Positions 27,129 to 36,212 are shown, numbered from the stretch's first letter. The stretch is 64,000 nucleotides of DNA from an uncultured Oscillospiraceae bacterium (GCA_934526065.1 CAKSZX010000002.1:1-64000), one strand, 5' to 3'. Numbers and translations are program-made. Notes: generated by a model not told the origin, from the letters alone.

Positions 27129-27584
27129 TTATCTGCGGCTTTGTGTTTTCAGCGCACGGTCAATATCACGTTTGGCGTTCTTTTTAGCGTCGGCCTCACG
27201 CTTATCGTACAACTTTTTACCCTTACACAAACCCAGTTCTACTTTAACATACTGGTTTTTGTAGTATAGTGAAAGAGGAACAAGGGTCAAACCATCCTGC
27301 TGTATTTTGCTTGAAAGTTTGACTATCTCTTTTTTGTGCAACAAAAGCCTTCTTACCCTGAAAGGGTCTTTGTTGAAAATATTGCCTTTTTCATAAGGGC
27401 TGATGTGCATACCGTAAATATACACCTGGCCGTTTTGAATATCCGCCCAAGCCTCTTTTAAATTCACCGAACCGGTGCGGATAGATTTTATTTCAGTGCC
27501 GTAAAGTTCAATACCGGCCTCATAGGTTTCAAGAACAAAATATTCATGTCTTGCCTGTCTGTTGACAGAAATTGTCTCGCCCAT
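27129..27584 (-). CDS. smpB: SsrA-binding protein SmpB
   Basis: SmpB binds tmRNA and carries it to stalled ribosomes. The 151 residues include the family blocks 'NRQARHEYFVLETYEAGIELYGTEIKSIR', 'VNLKEAWADI', 'HISPYEKGN', 'RRLLLHKKEI' and the basic C-terminal tail ending 'ALKTQSRR'. AAGGAGG precedes the start, and the promoter TTGACA-17-TATTAT lies at 27641-27613. The gene is immediately upstream of ssrA, an arrangement seen in many bacteria. Confidence 0.97.
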   Translation of the reverse strand: MGETISVNRQARHEYFVLETYEAGIELYGTEIKSIRTGSVNLKEAWADIQNGQVYIYGMHISPYEKGNIFNKDPFRVRRLLLHKKEIVKLSSKIQQDGLTLVPLSLYYKNQYVKVELGLCKGKKLYDKREADAKKNAKRDIDRALKTQSRR

Positions 27585-27612
27585 ATATCCGCCTCCTTAT
27601 CGTGATTATTAT

Positions 27613-27641
27613 ATAATACATCATAATCAAATTATTGTCAA
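27613..27641 (-). promoter_or_regulatory. smpB promoter
   Basis: Minus strand TTGACA (27641-27636), 17-base spacer, TATTAT (27618-27613). Confidence 0.75.
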
Positions 27642-27674
27642 GTTTTGCGGCATGGGCTGAAATTCAATTAAATT

Positions 27675-27706
27675 AAAATCACGACCTTTTCGGTCGTGAT
27701 TTTTTT
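27675..27706 (-). terminator. Terminator of the hydrolase operon
   Basis: AAAATCACGACC pairs with GGTCGTGATTTT; T-rich on both strands. Confidence 0.8.
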
Positions 27707-27921
27707 CACATTTCAAAATCCTCTAATTTTTCATAATTTCCGGCAACAAGAATTGTTGTTGTAACATCTTCCTCATCGGTAAAAGAGGTCAAAACCATAT
27801 ATCTTTCCCCGGACATGGAGATTATTTCGCTTTTTGTGTGAAATTCGCTGTGAATACCTTTTACGGTGACGACTGAGTTTCCGCCGAAGTTACCCACATC
27901 GGTTACGGTATATTTGTTCAT
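27706..27921 (-). CDS. Small protein of unknown function
   Basis: This 71-residue protein is not recognised. It is acidic, mainly beta-type in residue pattern ('NSVVTVKGIHSEFHTKSEIISMSGERYMVLTSF'), with no signal peptide or cysteine motif. It overlaps the preceding alpha/beta hydrolase gene by the ATGA junction, which argues that it is a real, translationally coupled gene. GGAAAG lies upstream. Confidence 0.65.
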   Translation of the reverse strand: MNKYTVTDVGNFGGNSVVTVKGIHSEFHTKSEIISMSGERYMVLTSFTDEEDVTTTILVAGNYEKLEDFEM

Positions 27922-28673
27922 ATTCTTTCCTTTAAAAACTCCGTCATAAGTTCGGCGCAGGTTTTTAAATCCTCACCCGTAAAGCCGTGACCTAACGCCG
28001 GCAAGACCGTAAGATCACAGTGGTCATATATCTCCATTGCTTTATAAGAGTTGTCAATAGGCACAACATTATCCCCATCGCCGTGAACAATATAAACATC
28101 GCCTTTGTAATCGCCGATAGTACCCCACATATCTATTGTTTTTGCGTCTATAAAATACTTTTTGCCAACAGTCATAATAAAGTGATATTCACTCTCCGGG
28201 ATTAAATCATCATCCGGGTACAATGCCCTGAATTTTTCCGGCAACATAAAGCCGGGGTACACAAGCATAAGCCCCTTTATTTTATCTTTCAATTCAGCCG
28301 CTTCAAGGGCGGCAACTGCACCGCCTTGGGAACCGCCGAGCAAGAATACCTTGTCTTTATCCACATAATCAAGTTTTATAAGCCGGTTATAAACCCGGTG
28401 AAGATCGGACACCTCGGTCAGCAGAGACATTTCCAAAGTTGAGCCCTCGCTCCTTGATTTTTCGCCGCCTCCTCTGAAATCAAATACATAAACACAGGCA
28501 CCCCGGGCGGCAAATTGCCTGCCGAATTCATCGTGATAGTCACAGTTGGCGTTAAAACCGTGGGCACAAATAACCAAAGGATATTTATCTTTTTTAACGG
28601 TCGGCATATACATTCTGCCGTATATTTTTTGTCCGTTGTTTTCGCAAAACAACTCTTTTACGGAATAGTTCAT
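27918..28673 (-). CDS. Alpha/beta hydrolase (esterase/acylhydrolase type)
   Basis: The 251-residue protein has the alpha/beta hydrolase fold. The oxyanion region is 'ICAHGFNANCDYHDEFG', the nucleophile S115 lies in 'LLGGSQGGAVA', the acid is in 'HGDGDNVVP' near 200, and the catalytic His is in 'LGHGFTGED' near 233. It resembles cytosolic esterases and cinnamoyl-esterase-like proteins; the substrate cannot be read from the sequence. No signal peptide. AAGGAG precedes the start. Confidence 0.85.
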   Translation of the reverse strand: MNYSVKELFCENNGQKIYGRMYMPTVKKDKYPLVICAHGFNANCDYHDEFGRQFAARGACVYVFDFRGGGEKSRSEGSTLEMSLLTEVSDLHRVYNRLIKLDYVDKDKVFLLGGSQGGAVAALEAAELKDKIKGLMLVYPGFMLPEKFRALYPDDDLIPESEYHFIMTVGKKYFIDAKTIDMWGTIGDYKGDVYIVHGDGDNVVPIDNSYKAMEIYDHCDLTVLPALGHGFTGEDLKTCAELMTEFLKERI

Positions 28674-28849
28674 TATTATTCTCCTTTTTTTAATTATTTT
28701 ACCACAAATTTAAAAAAATAAAAGGTTATTGGGAAAGATTGCAGAATAGCATCTTTTTGTGTGTTACAATATTAAATCCGTAAGCGATGATTGTGTACCT
28801 AATTTAAAATTGCCCGATACCAAAGTAAAAAGATTTTTATCGGATAAAT

Positions 28850-28895
28850 AAAAGATGTGCGGTTGATCTTTGACCGCACATCTTTTGATTTTTAC
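28850..28895 (-). terminator. Terminator of the nucleoside hydrolase pair
   Basis: AAAGATGTGCGGT (28851-28863) pairs with ACCGCACATCTTT (28873-28885); the minus-strand tail is T-rich. Confidence 0.75.
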
Positions 28896-28903
28896 ATTAA
28901 ATT

Positions 28904-29845
28904 TTAGTTTTTGTAAAATTCTATCATTTTGTCCAACATATCCGTGAACATCTTTTTGTCACTCCAAACAAGAACATCAACATTGGGCTCCTGTTTTGAA
29001 ATGCCGTTGAAATCAACTATGGTTTGACCGGCGCAAACAGTTCCTTTGGTCTCTACCTGGACGAAGCATTTCCGGGTTTTGCCTAAATTGCCGTCTATAA
29101 GATATGCCATTGTAATGGCGTCGTTTATAACTTGGATACAATCTTCCGGGCCGCCGGCAATTCTTCTCTTTACAAAATGCTTAAATATATGGCTGAACAA
29201 GTCTTCTATTTTGCTGCCCTTTACTTTTTCAAGATAACCGTTTAATTCGTCTATGGTAATACCGCAAAAATCGTTGCCGTCAAGGCCGCACATTGTAACC
29301 GGCACTCCGGATTTGAACACAATATCCGCAGCCTCCGGGTCAATCCAAACATTAAATTCGGCGTACCGGTTCATATTTCCGGTGCCGCCTGTGCCGGCCA
29401 TACAGACAATTCTCTTTATAAGAGGCTTAATTTCAGGGTATCTTAAAAAAGTGATTGCGATATTTGTAAGGGGGCCAAGGGTTACTATTTCAAGCTCTCC
29501 GCCGGCTTTTTCCGCCTCCTCTTTGATAATATCCCAAGCGTAGCCGTCAAAACCTTTTTGAGGTGTAGGCACCCGGTAACCGCCCATGCCGCCTGTGCCG
29601 TGAATATCTCCGGCATCTTTATTTTCAATAAAAAGCGGTGTGTGTGCGCCGTTTCCCACCTTGCAGTCCATATCTAAATATTCCCTTAAAAACAGGGCGT
29701 TACGGCTTGTAAGAGCATACTGAACATTGCCCGTAACCGGTGTTATGGCCTTAATATCAAGGCTTGGATCGGCGTTTGCAAGCATAATTGCTATCGTGTC
29801 GTCAACACCCGGGTCGGTGTCTATTATAATAGGTCTTTTAATCAT
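28904..29845 (-). CDS. Nucleoside hydrolase (inosine-uridine preferring type)
   Basis: The 313-residue enzyme cleaves the N-glycosidic bond of ribonucleosides to release base and ribose. The calcium-binding signature 'DTDPGVDD' is complete at 9-16, and the other blocks 'GPLTNIAI', 'EFNVWIDPEAADIV' and 'NDAITMAYLID' are present. GAGGAGG precedes the start. It follows a paralogue 12 bases upstream, so the two form an operon for nucleoside salvage. Preference between purine and pyrimidine nucleosides cannot be told here. Confidence 0.92.
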   Translation of the reverse strand: MIKRPIIIDTDPGVDDTIAIMLANADPSLDIKAITPVTGNVQYALTSRNALFLREYLDMDCKVGNGAHTPLFIENKDAGDIHGTGGMGGYRVPTPQKGFDGYAWDIIKEEAEKAGGELEIVTLGPLTNIAITFLRYPEIKPLIKRIVCMAGTGGTGNMNRYAEFNVWIDPEAADIVFKSGVPVTMCGLDGNDFCGITIDELNGYLEKVKGSKIEDLFSHIFKHFVKRRIAGGPEDCIQVINDAITMAYLIDGNLGKTRKCFVQVETKGTVCAGQTIVDFNGISKQEPNVDVLVWSDKKMFTDMLDKMIEFYKN

Positions 29846-29857
29846 AATATTTCCTCC

Positions 29858-30793
29858 TCAATCGGCCTTGCAAGCATTTACAAGCAGTTCTATAAATTTT
29901 TCACGGTCAATATCAAGACCAACTTCGCCGTTATCCAAACTTCTGTCACGGTCGGGGCGGAAGTCACAAGCTGTGCAGGCATATGTATATTTGCCGTCAA
30001 TATCAACTAAAATTCTGCATTTTTTAGTTGTGATAATCTCCGGATGGGTGAGATACGCCACTGCCACCGCATCGTTAATGGCACAACCTTTAAATCTTGG
30101 GTTTCTTGTGTATCTTTCAAAATAATACTGTAAAGCATCGGCACAGAAATTACTTACATCGTTGTCCAGCGCTCTTATTTTGTCAATGTCAGCCTGTGTT
30201 GCGTAAGCCTTATTTGTTATGTCCAAACCGCACAAAACTATGGGCAACCCGGATTCTATTACAACTTTTGCAGCCTCCGGGTCAATAAAGATGTTGAACT
30301 CTGCACTTGGGGTCATATTTCCGGTGAAAGCACCGCCGCCCATCATAACTATTTTTTCTATCTTTTCTTTTAAATGGGGGTATGCCAAAAGCAATAAAGC
30401 AACATTGGTCAAAGGGCCTGTGGGAACAAGGGTTACTTTTTCCCGGCTTTCTTCTATTGCTCTGTGCATAAATGTAATAGCATCTTCGGGTTTAACGGCG
30501 TTTTTAGCTTTCGGCAGTACAACATTGCCAAGACCGTTGTCACCATGTGTTCCCTCGGAAGTCCTCGCCTCTTTTACAAGTGGGCGGCTTGCGCCTTTGT
30601 AAACAGGAATATCTTCCTTTTTAAGTAAGGCCAAAACATCAATGGTGTTTTGGGTGGTATGCCGTATAGTGTTGTTGCCCCGAACCGTGGTAATGCCCAA
30701 AATTTCAAGCTCCGGGCTGTTTGCGGCCAAGATAATGGCAACGGCGTCGTCAATGCCGGTGTCAACGTCCATAATTACCGGTATTTTTTTCAT
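29858..30793 (-). CDS. Nucleoside hydrolase, paralogue
   Basis: This 311-residue protein is a second nucleoside hydrolase. Its metal motif is 'DVDTGIDD' (9-16), with Thr in place of the usual Pro but all Asp ligands kept. 'VPTGPLTNVALLL', 'EFNIFIDPEAAKVV' and 'NDAVAVAYLTHPE' are intact. I chose the ATG at 30793, preceded by AGGAGG, over an in-frame ATG 14 codons upstream. It leads the two-gene operon and is divergent from the TRIC-type channel gene. Confidence 0.9.
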   Translation of the reverse strand: MKKIPVIMDVDTGIDDAVAIILAANSPELEILGITTVRGNNTIRHTTQNTIDVLALLKKEDIPVYKGASRPLVKEARTSEGTHGDNGLGNVVLPKAKNAVKPEDAITFMHRAIEESREKVTLVPTGPLTNVALLLLAYPHLKEKIEKIVMMGGGAFTGNMTPSAEFNIFIDPEAAKVVIESGLPIVLCGLDITNKAYATQADIDKIRALDNDVSNFCADALQYYFERYTRNPRFKGCAINDAVAVAYLTHPEIITTKKCRILVDIDGKYTYACTACDFRPDRDRSLDNGEVGLDIDREKFIELLVNACKAD

Positions 30794-30894
30794 TTTTATC
30801 CTCCTGTCGATTTCAAATGATATTAGCCTAATCATAACATAGATTTATGGCAAAATAAATACTTTTTTTAATAAAAAATTGTGTATTAAGATAA

Positions 30895-30923
30895 TTAACA
30901 AAAATCAAATTATATGCTAAAAT
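30895..30923 (+). promoter_or_regulatory. Probable promoter of the TRIC-type gene
   Basis: TTAACA (30895-30900), 17-base spacer, TAAAAT (30918-30923). Confidence 0.45.
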
Positions 30924-30975
30924 ATCAAGCGGAAGTTGAAAAGGGAGAAATATCAACTTAAAAGAGGAATTTATT

Positions 30976-31617
30976 TTGGATTTAACACTTACATTTATTT
31001 TGGACTTAATCGGTGCCATAACGTTTGCCTTTTCCGGTGCTTATGTTGCCATAAACTTTGACATGGATTGGCTGGGCATTGTTATTATGGCATGCACAAC
31101 TGCTTGCGGCGGCGGCCTTACAAGGGATATTATTCTTGGTAATATTCCTGCAAATATGTTTAAAGACCCAACTGATGTAACGGTTGCCATGATTGTGGCT
31201 TTTATAACCATTGCTTTTTACAAACCGCTTATGAAGTCAAAGTTTAAAGAGCATATTATGTTTGTAATAAACACTCTTGACGCTATGGGTTTGGCAATAT
31301 TTGTGGTTGTAGGCTGCAATGTGGCTATTGCATGCGGCCACAAGGAAAATATGTTTATCATTTGTTTCTGCGGCGTTTTGTCAGCCGTAGGCGGCGGTAT
31401 GTGGCGTGATGTAATGGTAAACCGTGTACCTATGATTTTTTCAAAAGAAATTTATGCCACAGCTGCATTGCCAGGTGCGATTATTTACTATTTGAGCATA
31501 GATATATTGGGCGAAGCCGTGGCTACGGCAATAACATTGATTATTGTGTTCGGTATAAGAATGTGGGCAATTATTAACAAAAAGAATTTGCCTTATGTGG
31601 AAAAGGTAAAAGAATAA
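30976..31617 (+). CDS. Trimeric intracellular cation channel (TRIC) family membrane protein
   Basis: This 213-residue membrane protein (YicG/UPF0126 type) has about six to seven hydrophobic helices and the paired repeats 'GGGLTRDIILGNIP' and 'GGGMWRDVMVNRVP', the glycine-rich kinks that line the pore in bacterial TRIC homologues. These homotrimers conduct monovalent cations such as potassium; some relatives have been linked to amino acid transport. The start is TTG at 30976, with AGAGGAA well placed before it. Single gene with its own terminator. Confidence 0.88.
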   Translation: MDLTLTFILDLIGAITFAFSGAYVAINFDMDWLGIVIMACTTACGGGLTRDIILGNIPANMFKDPTDVTVAMIVAFITIAFYKPLMKSKFKEHIMFVINTLDAMGLAIFVVVGCNVAIACGHKENMFIICFCGVLSAVGGGMWRDVMVNRVPMIFSKEIYATAALPGAIIYYLSIDILGEAVATAITLIIVFGIRMWAIINKKNLPYVEKVKE

Positions 31618-31628
31618 AACAAAATCGC

Positions 31629-31672
31629 AAATTTCCAAAGCCGATTATATATTGGCTTTGGGAATTTTTTTT
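31629..31672 (+). terminator. Terminator
   Basis: AAATTTCCAAAGCC pairs with GGCTTTGGGAATTT, followed by a T-run. Confidence 0.8.
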
Positions 31673-31900
31673 GATGGTAAATGATGAAGTTACCCCACTA
31701 ATAAAAACCGTAGGAATGCTGTGTTTCAAAAAATTGTACCACAAAGAAAATTTAAACACCTAATCCGAGAAAAAAACGCAAATAGAAATTTTGTTAAAAG
31801 TAAGACACCGAAGTCACATATAGACAAACAATAGGGCACTTCTCGTTCTACATTTTGCAATTCAGCGAGAAAAATATTTTTTAAAATTTTTAAAAAACTA

Positions 31901-31950
31901 TTGACAAATTAAAATGAACAGCGTATACTTTCAAACATAAACGGTGTTCA
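31901..31950 (+). promoter_or_regulatory. Promoter and TetR-type operator of the regulator gene
   Basis: TTGACA (31901-31906), 17 bases, TATACT (31924-31929). TGAACAGCG starts at 31915 in the spacer and its inverse CGGTGTTCA ends at 31950, flanking the -10 box. The half-sites match those of the compact palindrome at 32594-32606, so autoregulation is likely. Confidence 0.6.
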
Positions 31951-31992
31951 CTTTGAATTTAATCCCGTTTATATTTATTCGGAGGTAACATT

Positions 31993-32550
31993 ATGAACCA
32001 TCTTGCAACTTCAAAGGAAGATATATTGGCAGCCAGCCGAGAGCTGATTAAAGAGAACGGATGGGCAGCCGTAAGCATAAGGTCTGTGGCCTCTAAATGT
32101 TCTGTTTCGGCAGGGACAATTTACAATTACTACGGCTCAAAGGCAGATTTGCTGGGGGATACAATAGAAAGCGTTTGGCATGAAATTTTCGCCCATCCCA
32201 AGGACGAGCGGGTTTTTCACGATGTTACAAGCTGCGTAACCTGGATTTATGAACGGTTGGAGCTGGGAAATAAAAAGTATCCGGGATTTTTCACACTGCA
32301 CTCATTGGGTTTTGTGCAGAACGAAAAAAACGACGGCAAAGAAAGAATGATGCGCACATGGGGGCATATCCTCAACGGATTGTGTGATGTGCTGGAAGCA
32401 GACCCAAAAATCCGCCCTGGCGTATTTGACGAGCGGTTCACGGAAAAACAGTTTGCGAACATATTGTTCTCGCTTGTTTTGGTGGCGGTTATCCGTCAAA
32501 ATTATGACGCCTCATCTGTGCTGATGCTTTTAAATAAAACAATATATTAA
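31993..32550 (+). CDS. TetR/AcrR family transcriptional regulator
   Basis: The 185-residue protein has the TetR DNA-binding helices at about 8-55, with recognition block 'SVRSVASKCSVSAGTIYNYYGSKADLL' in near-standard form ('SIRSVASKCSVSAGTIY'). The remaining helical domain, which would bind an inducer, is unassigned. Matching TGAACA/TGTTCA sites lie in its own promoter and before the next gene, a membrane protein, which is therefore the likely target. CGGAGG precedes the ATG. Confidence 0.9.
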   Translation: MNHLATSKEDILAASRELIKENGWAAVSIRSVASKCSVSAGTIYNYYGSKADLLGDTIESVWHEIFAHPKDERVFHDVTSCVTWIYERLELGNKKYPGFFTLHSLGFVQNEKNDGKERMMRTWGHILNGLCDVLEADPKIRPGVFDERFTEKQFANILFSLVLVAVIRQNYDASSVLMLLNKTIY

Positions 32551-32556
32551 AATTTA

Positions 32557-32584
32557 TCCCACAATAATTTGTGGGAAAATTTTA
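32557..32584 (+). terminator. Hairpin after the TetR gene
   Basis: TCCCACAA (32557-32564) pairs with TTGTGGGA (32569-32576); the T-run is weak. Confidence 0.5.
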
Positions 32585-32593
32585 GGGGCAAAA

Positions 32594-32606
32594 TGAACAA
32601 TGTTCA
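32594..32606. promoter_or_regulatory. TetR-type operator (perfect palindrome)
   Basis: TGAACA-A-TGTTCA, perfect half-sites identical to those in the regulator's own promoter. Downstream at 32679-32697 ATTATGC-AAAAA-GCATAAT may form an RNA hairpin before the membrane protein gene. Confidence 0.55.
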
Positions 32607-32745
32607 TATACGATTTATCTTAAAGCATTTGGCATCTGTGCCGGGGAAAATAACAGCCCCCGGGAAAAATCGTTTGATATTATGCAAAAAGCATAATTCA
32701 ATATATAACATTTAAGTGCTTTTAAAAAAGAAAGGAAAATTTATT

Positions 32746-33411
32746 ATGCAGGCAATTGTAGAAACTTTATTTGATACCGTTTACCTGTGTTCGGTAATCA
32801 CAATCGGAATTTTGATGATTAAAAACAGCAAAGGCAACCGTCAGTTTACTATGTTCGGTATTATGGCTGTTCTTCTGGGCAGCGGTGACTCATTCCATTT
32901 AGTTCCCCGTGCATTGGCTCTTTGCACAACAGGCCTTGAAAACTTCACGGTGGCTCTGGGCTTGGGCAAGTGGATTACATCGGTTACAATGACTATTTTC
33001 TATGTGGTGCTTTATCACATTTGGAGAGAGCGTTACCACATCAGCGGTCACAAGGGTACAACCATTGCGATTTACGGCCTTGCCGCTGTGAGAATTGCTC
33101 TTTGCATGATGCCTCAAAACCGGTGGCTCAGCGCCGACGCTCCTCTTTCATGGGGTATCTACCGCAACATTCCATTTGCGATTATCGGCTTGATTATCAT
33201 TGTATTGTTCTATCAAAGCGCAAAGGAAAACAAAGATAAATCCTTTCGTTGGATGTGGTTGACAATCCTGTTGAGCTTCGGTTTCTATATCCCGGTTGTA
33301 CTTTGGGCTGACACGGTACCTATGATCGGTATGTTGATGATTCCAAAAACATGCGCTTATGTTTGGACGGTTTTGATTGGCTATAACGCTATGAAGAAAG
33401 AAGTCGCTTAA
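32746..33411 (+). CDS. Multi-pass membrane protein of unknown function
   Basis: This 221-residue protein has about seven hydrophobic segments ('TVYLCSVITIGILMI', 'FTMFGIMAVLLGSG', 'WITSVTMTIFYVVLY', 'TTIAIYGLAAVRIALCM', 'NIPFAIIGLIIIVLFY', 'WMWLTILLSFGFYIPVVLW', 'MIPKTCAYVWTVLIGY') and short charged loops. 'GSGDSFHLVPRA' between helices is the most distinctive motif. I do not recognise the family; its place behind a TetR gene with matching operators suggests a stress-induced or export-linked role. The start at 32746 is chosen because AAAGGAAAA precedes it. Confidence 0.75.
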   Translation: MQAIVETLFDTVYLCSVITIGILMIKNSKGNRQFTMFGIMAVLLGSGDSFHLVPRALALCTTGLENFTVALGLGKWITSVTMTIFYVVLYHIWRERYHISGHKGTTIAIYGLAAVRIALCMMPQNRWLSADAPLSWGIYRNIPFAIIGLIIIVLFYQSAKENKDKSFRWMWLTILLSFGFYIPVVLWADTVPMIGMLMIPKTCAYVWTVLIGYNAMKKEVA

Positions 33412-33440
33412 CAGCTTTCAAAAATAAATTTATGTAAGAT

Positions 33441-33490
33441 AAAGGCTCTTGAATATCCCGTGATTTATCGGGAATTTAAGAACCTTTTTT
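33441..33490 (+). terminator. Terminator
   Basis: An imperfect long stem (AAAGGcTCTT with AAGAaCCTTT, inner TCCCG with CGGGA) followed by TTTTTT. Confidence 0.7.
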
Positions 33491-33551
33491 AAAATACAAG
33501 TTTACAAAATTAAATGTGTTTGATATAATTTCTGTAATAGGAGGGTAGAAT

Positions 33552-34148
33552 ATGGTTGAAGAATTAAGAACTATGGTCGGAACAGACGAGACTGTTCTTT
33601 ATGAGGGCAAACCGAATTTATCATGTTTTATATTTGAAAGCATTTTTAATCCGCTGTTGCCGGTGGCTATTGTTTGGGCGTTGTTTGATTTTAATTTTTT
33701 AAAAAATGCCATGGGAGACATGGGCTATGTGCTTTTGCCGTTTATGCTTTTGCACTTGATGCCGGTTTGGATTTATCTGGCAGGCGCTGTATTCTCTTTG
33801 AGAAAATACAGAAATACATATTACATTGTAACCGATCACCGGGTGTATGTGTCCGGCGGCATTTTTACAATGAATTTGGAAACCAAGACTTTTGCCGAGT
33901 TATCACATATAAATCTCCACAGAGGTATTTTTGACCAGTTTTTCAATGTGGGAGATGTTCAGCTTACAACAAATCAATTTACAAATAAGGGTACGCCGGC
34001 AGTTATAGCTTTAAACAGCATTTCGGACTATGCAAATGTATATCGGCTTGTAAAAAAACTTCAAAGGGATATATATGCAGACACCATGTATCCAAACGAT
34101 TTACGCCCGGAGGAAAACCACGGTTACAGAACAAAATATCGTGGATAA
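33552..34148 (+). CDS. Bacterial PH-domain membrane protein (YdbS/YdbT-like)
   Basis: The 198-residue protein has two hydrophobic segments in the first 85 residues, then a bacterial PH-like domain (bPH2, formerly DUF304) marked by 'RNTYYIVTDHRVYVSGGIFTMNLETKTFAELSHINLHRGIFDQFFNVGDVQL'. Such proteins sit in the membrane with the PH domain in the cytoplasm; their function is largely unknown, though Bacillus YdbS and YdbT have been linked to antimicrobial resistance. Single gene; AGGAGGGT precedes the ATG. Confidence 0.85.
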   Translation: MVEELRTMVGTDETVLYEGKPNLSCFIFESIFNPLLPVAIVWALFDFNFLKNAMGDMGYVLLPFMLLHLMPVWIYLAGAVFSLRKYRNTYYIVTDHRVYVSGGIFTMNLETKTFAELSHINLHRGIFDQFFNVGDVQLTTNQFTNKGTPAVIALNSISDYANVYRLVKKLQRDIYADTMYPNDLRPEENHGYRTKYRG

Positions 34149-34205
34149 GATATGCCGTCGGCGGTGTAAAATGTGTATAAAATAAGATATTTTTAATTTT
34201 AGAAT

Positions 34206-34238
34206 AAAGATGTGCCAAGAATTTTGACACATCTTTTA
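34206..34238 (+). terminator. Terminator
   Basis: AAAGATGTG with CACATCTTT, inner CCAA/TTG pairing, then TTTTAAATT. Confidence 0.65.
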
Positions 34239-34432
34239 AATTGCCCAAATCCCTTTGTTGGCTTAAACTTTATAAATTTTTATAATATGGCAACAGTAAA
34301 ATTTGCCGCAGAAAACAGGTTTTGATGCTTGAATTATAGCGACAGTAAGTATATTTGTGCACAATAACAATTTTAAACAGTGCTTTTATTAAAATTTATA
34401 CACTGACAATGTAAAAATATTAGTCAATGCTA

Positions 34433-34461
34433 TTGCAATTTAAAAATCAAAGGTTTATAAT
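34433..34461 (+). promoter_or_regulatory. Promoter of the M14 carboxypeptidase gene
   Basis: TTGCAA (34433-34438), 17 bases, TATAAT (34456-34461). In the rest of 34239-34432 I see only AT-rich sequence. Confidence 0.6.
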
Positions 34462-34491
34462 TTAGACAAATTAAAAGCAAAGGAGATAAAA

Positions 34492-36189
34492 ATGAAAACA
34501 TACATCTTTGACCATTACTTTGAGTATGCCGAGCTTACATCAATGCTTACCGACCTTTCACAGCGGTACCCGGGGCTTATCAAAGTGTCATCAATATGTA
34601 CCACACCAGACAATCACGAAGTTTGGGCGGCGGAAATTACCAATTACGCAACCGGCGATGTTCTTTCAAAACCTGCCTATTATGTTGACGGCAATCATCA
34701 CGCCGGCGAGGTGACAGGCTCTATGGCTGCTATCCACCTTATTTACACCCTTGTTACAAAATACGGCGAGAACGAAAAAATAAAGGCTTTGCTGGATGCA
34801 AATTCGGTTTATGTTATTCCTCGTATCAGCCCGGACGGCGCCGAATTGTATCTTACAACGTCGGAAAAAATGCGCAGTGTAAACAGACCATACCCATGTG
34901 AAAAACCTGCACCGGGGCTTCACCCTAAGGATATGGACGGGGACGGCGTTATCCGCATTATGCGTATAGAAAGCCCTAACGGCATTTGGAAAGAGAGCAA
35001 GAGAGACCCGAGAATTATGACAAAGCGTGAGCCTTCGGATTTCGGCGGCAAATACTACAACTGCTACCCTGAGGGCTACATTGTGGATTATGACGGTATT
35101 CATATTCAAATGGCTCCGAATAAATGGGGCTTGGACTTTAACCGTAACTATCCACTTGGCTGGTTCCCGGATGTAAGACAGCCGGGTGCAGGCAAATATC
35201 CTCTTTCCAACCCGGAAAATAAAGCGGTTGCGGATTTTGTTATCGGTCATCCGAATATCTGTTGCGGCGTAACATTCCACACAAGCGGCGGTTGCTATAT
35301 TTATCCGCCGGGAACAAAGCCGGAAGCCCAGGCAGACAGCCGTGATATGAGAATGTTCAAGGAAATCGGCGCAATGGCCACAGAGGAAACAAGCTACGAA
35401 TGTTTTAACATTTTCGACGCTTTCCTTACAGACACGGTAAATTATTCTTCCGGTGCTTTTGACGACTGGATGTATCAGTCACAGGGTATTCCCACATACA
35501 CGGCAGAACTTTGGGATTTGGCTATCAGAGCAGGTGTGCCGAATGTTTATCCCCGTACAAAACCGCTTACCCCGAAAGAACAGGAAGATCAGGAATATCT
35601 TTGCTACAAGTGGATTGATGAAAATGTTCCGGAAGTTAAATCCGGCAAACCTATAAAGGAGTGGACTGAATTTGACCATCCGCAGCTTGGCAAGGTGGAA
35701 ATCGGCTCTATCGACTTTAAATACACATGGCAAAATTGCCCTCCGGGATACTTGGAACGGGAAGTTGAAAAGAACACGGCTTTCTGCTTGCGTATGGCTA
35801 TGACATTGCCTAAATTGACAATAGACAGTCTTAAAGCCGAAAAAGAAGCAGAAGATATTTACAAGATTACGGCAGTTGTTTCTAATATCGGTTATTTGCC
35901 TACATTTGTTTGCAACGAGGCAAAGTCTTTGAAAGTTGACAAACCGTTGACGGCGGACATTGCCTTTGAGGGCAAAGTTGTAATGGGCAATAAAACCGAG
36001 AACATAGGCCATATTGAGGGCTTTTCCGGTGTTAATGCGGCTTATGTGCAGGGCGGTGTGAACACATTTAAGCACGATCCTTTTACAAAGCAAATCGAAT
36101 GGGTTGTCAAGGCAAAATCCGGCACCGATTTAACCCTTACAGTCAAAGGCGTTAAAGCCGGCAGTGTCACAAAAACAATTACACTTTAA
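34492..36189 (+). CDS. M14-family zinc carboxypeptidase
   Basis: The 565-residue protein has an M14 peptidase domain. The zinc site is H70-x2-E73 in 'VDGNHHAGEVTGS' with the third ligand H263 in 'GVTFHTSGGCY'. Substrate carboxylate binding fits 'GLDFNRNYP', and the catalytic Glu is E339 in 'TYTAELWDL'. The C-terminal ~150 residues look like a beta-sandwich accessory domain. No signal peptide is seen, so it is probably cytoplasmic, trimming peptides. GGAG precedes the start and a terminator follows. Confidence 0.9.
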   Translation: MKTYIFDHYFEYAELTSMLTDLSQRYPGLIKVSSICTTPDNHEVWAAEITNYATGDVLSKPAYYVDGNHHAGEVTGSMAAIHLIYTLVTKYGENEKIKALLDANSVYVIPRISPDGAELYLTTSEKMRSVNRPYPCEKPAPGLHPKDMDGDGVIRIMRIESPNGIWKESKRDPRIMTKREPSDFGGKYYNCYPEGYIVDYDGIHIQMAPNKWGLDFNRNYPLGWFPDVRQPGAGKYPLSNPENKAVADFVIGHPNICCGVTFHTSGGCYIYPPGTKPEAQADSRDMRMFKEIGAMATEETSYECFNIFDAFLTDTVNYSSGAFDDWMYQSQGIPTYTAELWDLAIRAGVPNVYPRTKPLTPKEQEDQEYLCYKWIDENVPEVKSGKPIKEWTEFDHPQLGKVEIGSIDFKYTWQNCPPGYLEREVEKNTAFCLRMAMTLPKLTIDSLKAEKEAEDIYKITAVVSNIGYLPTFVCNEAKSLKVDKPLTADIAFEGKVVMGNKTENIGHIEGFSGVNAAYVQGGVNTFKHDPFTKQIEWVVKAKSGTDLTLTVKGVKAGSVTKTITL

Positions 36190-36212
36190 TTTGAATACTT
36201 TTACAAAAACGA

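Noticed and set aside
34666..35280. 204-codon frame antisense to the M14 carboxypeptidase
   Set aside because: Shadow frame of a well-supported gene.
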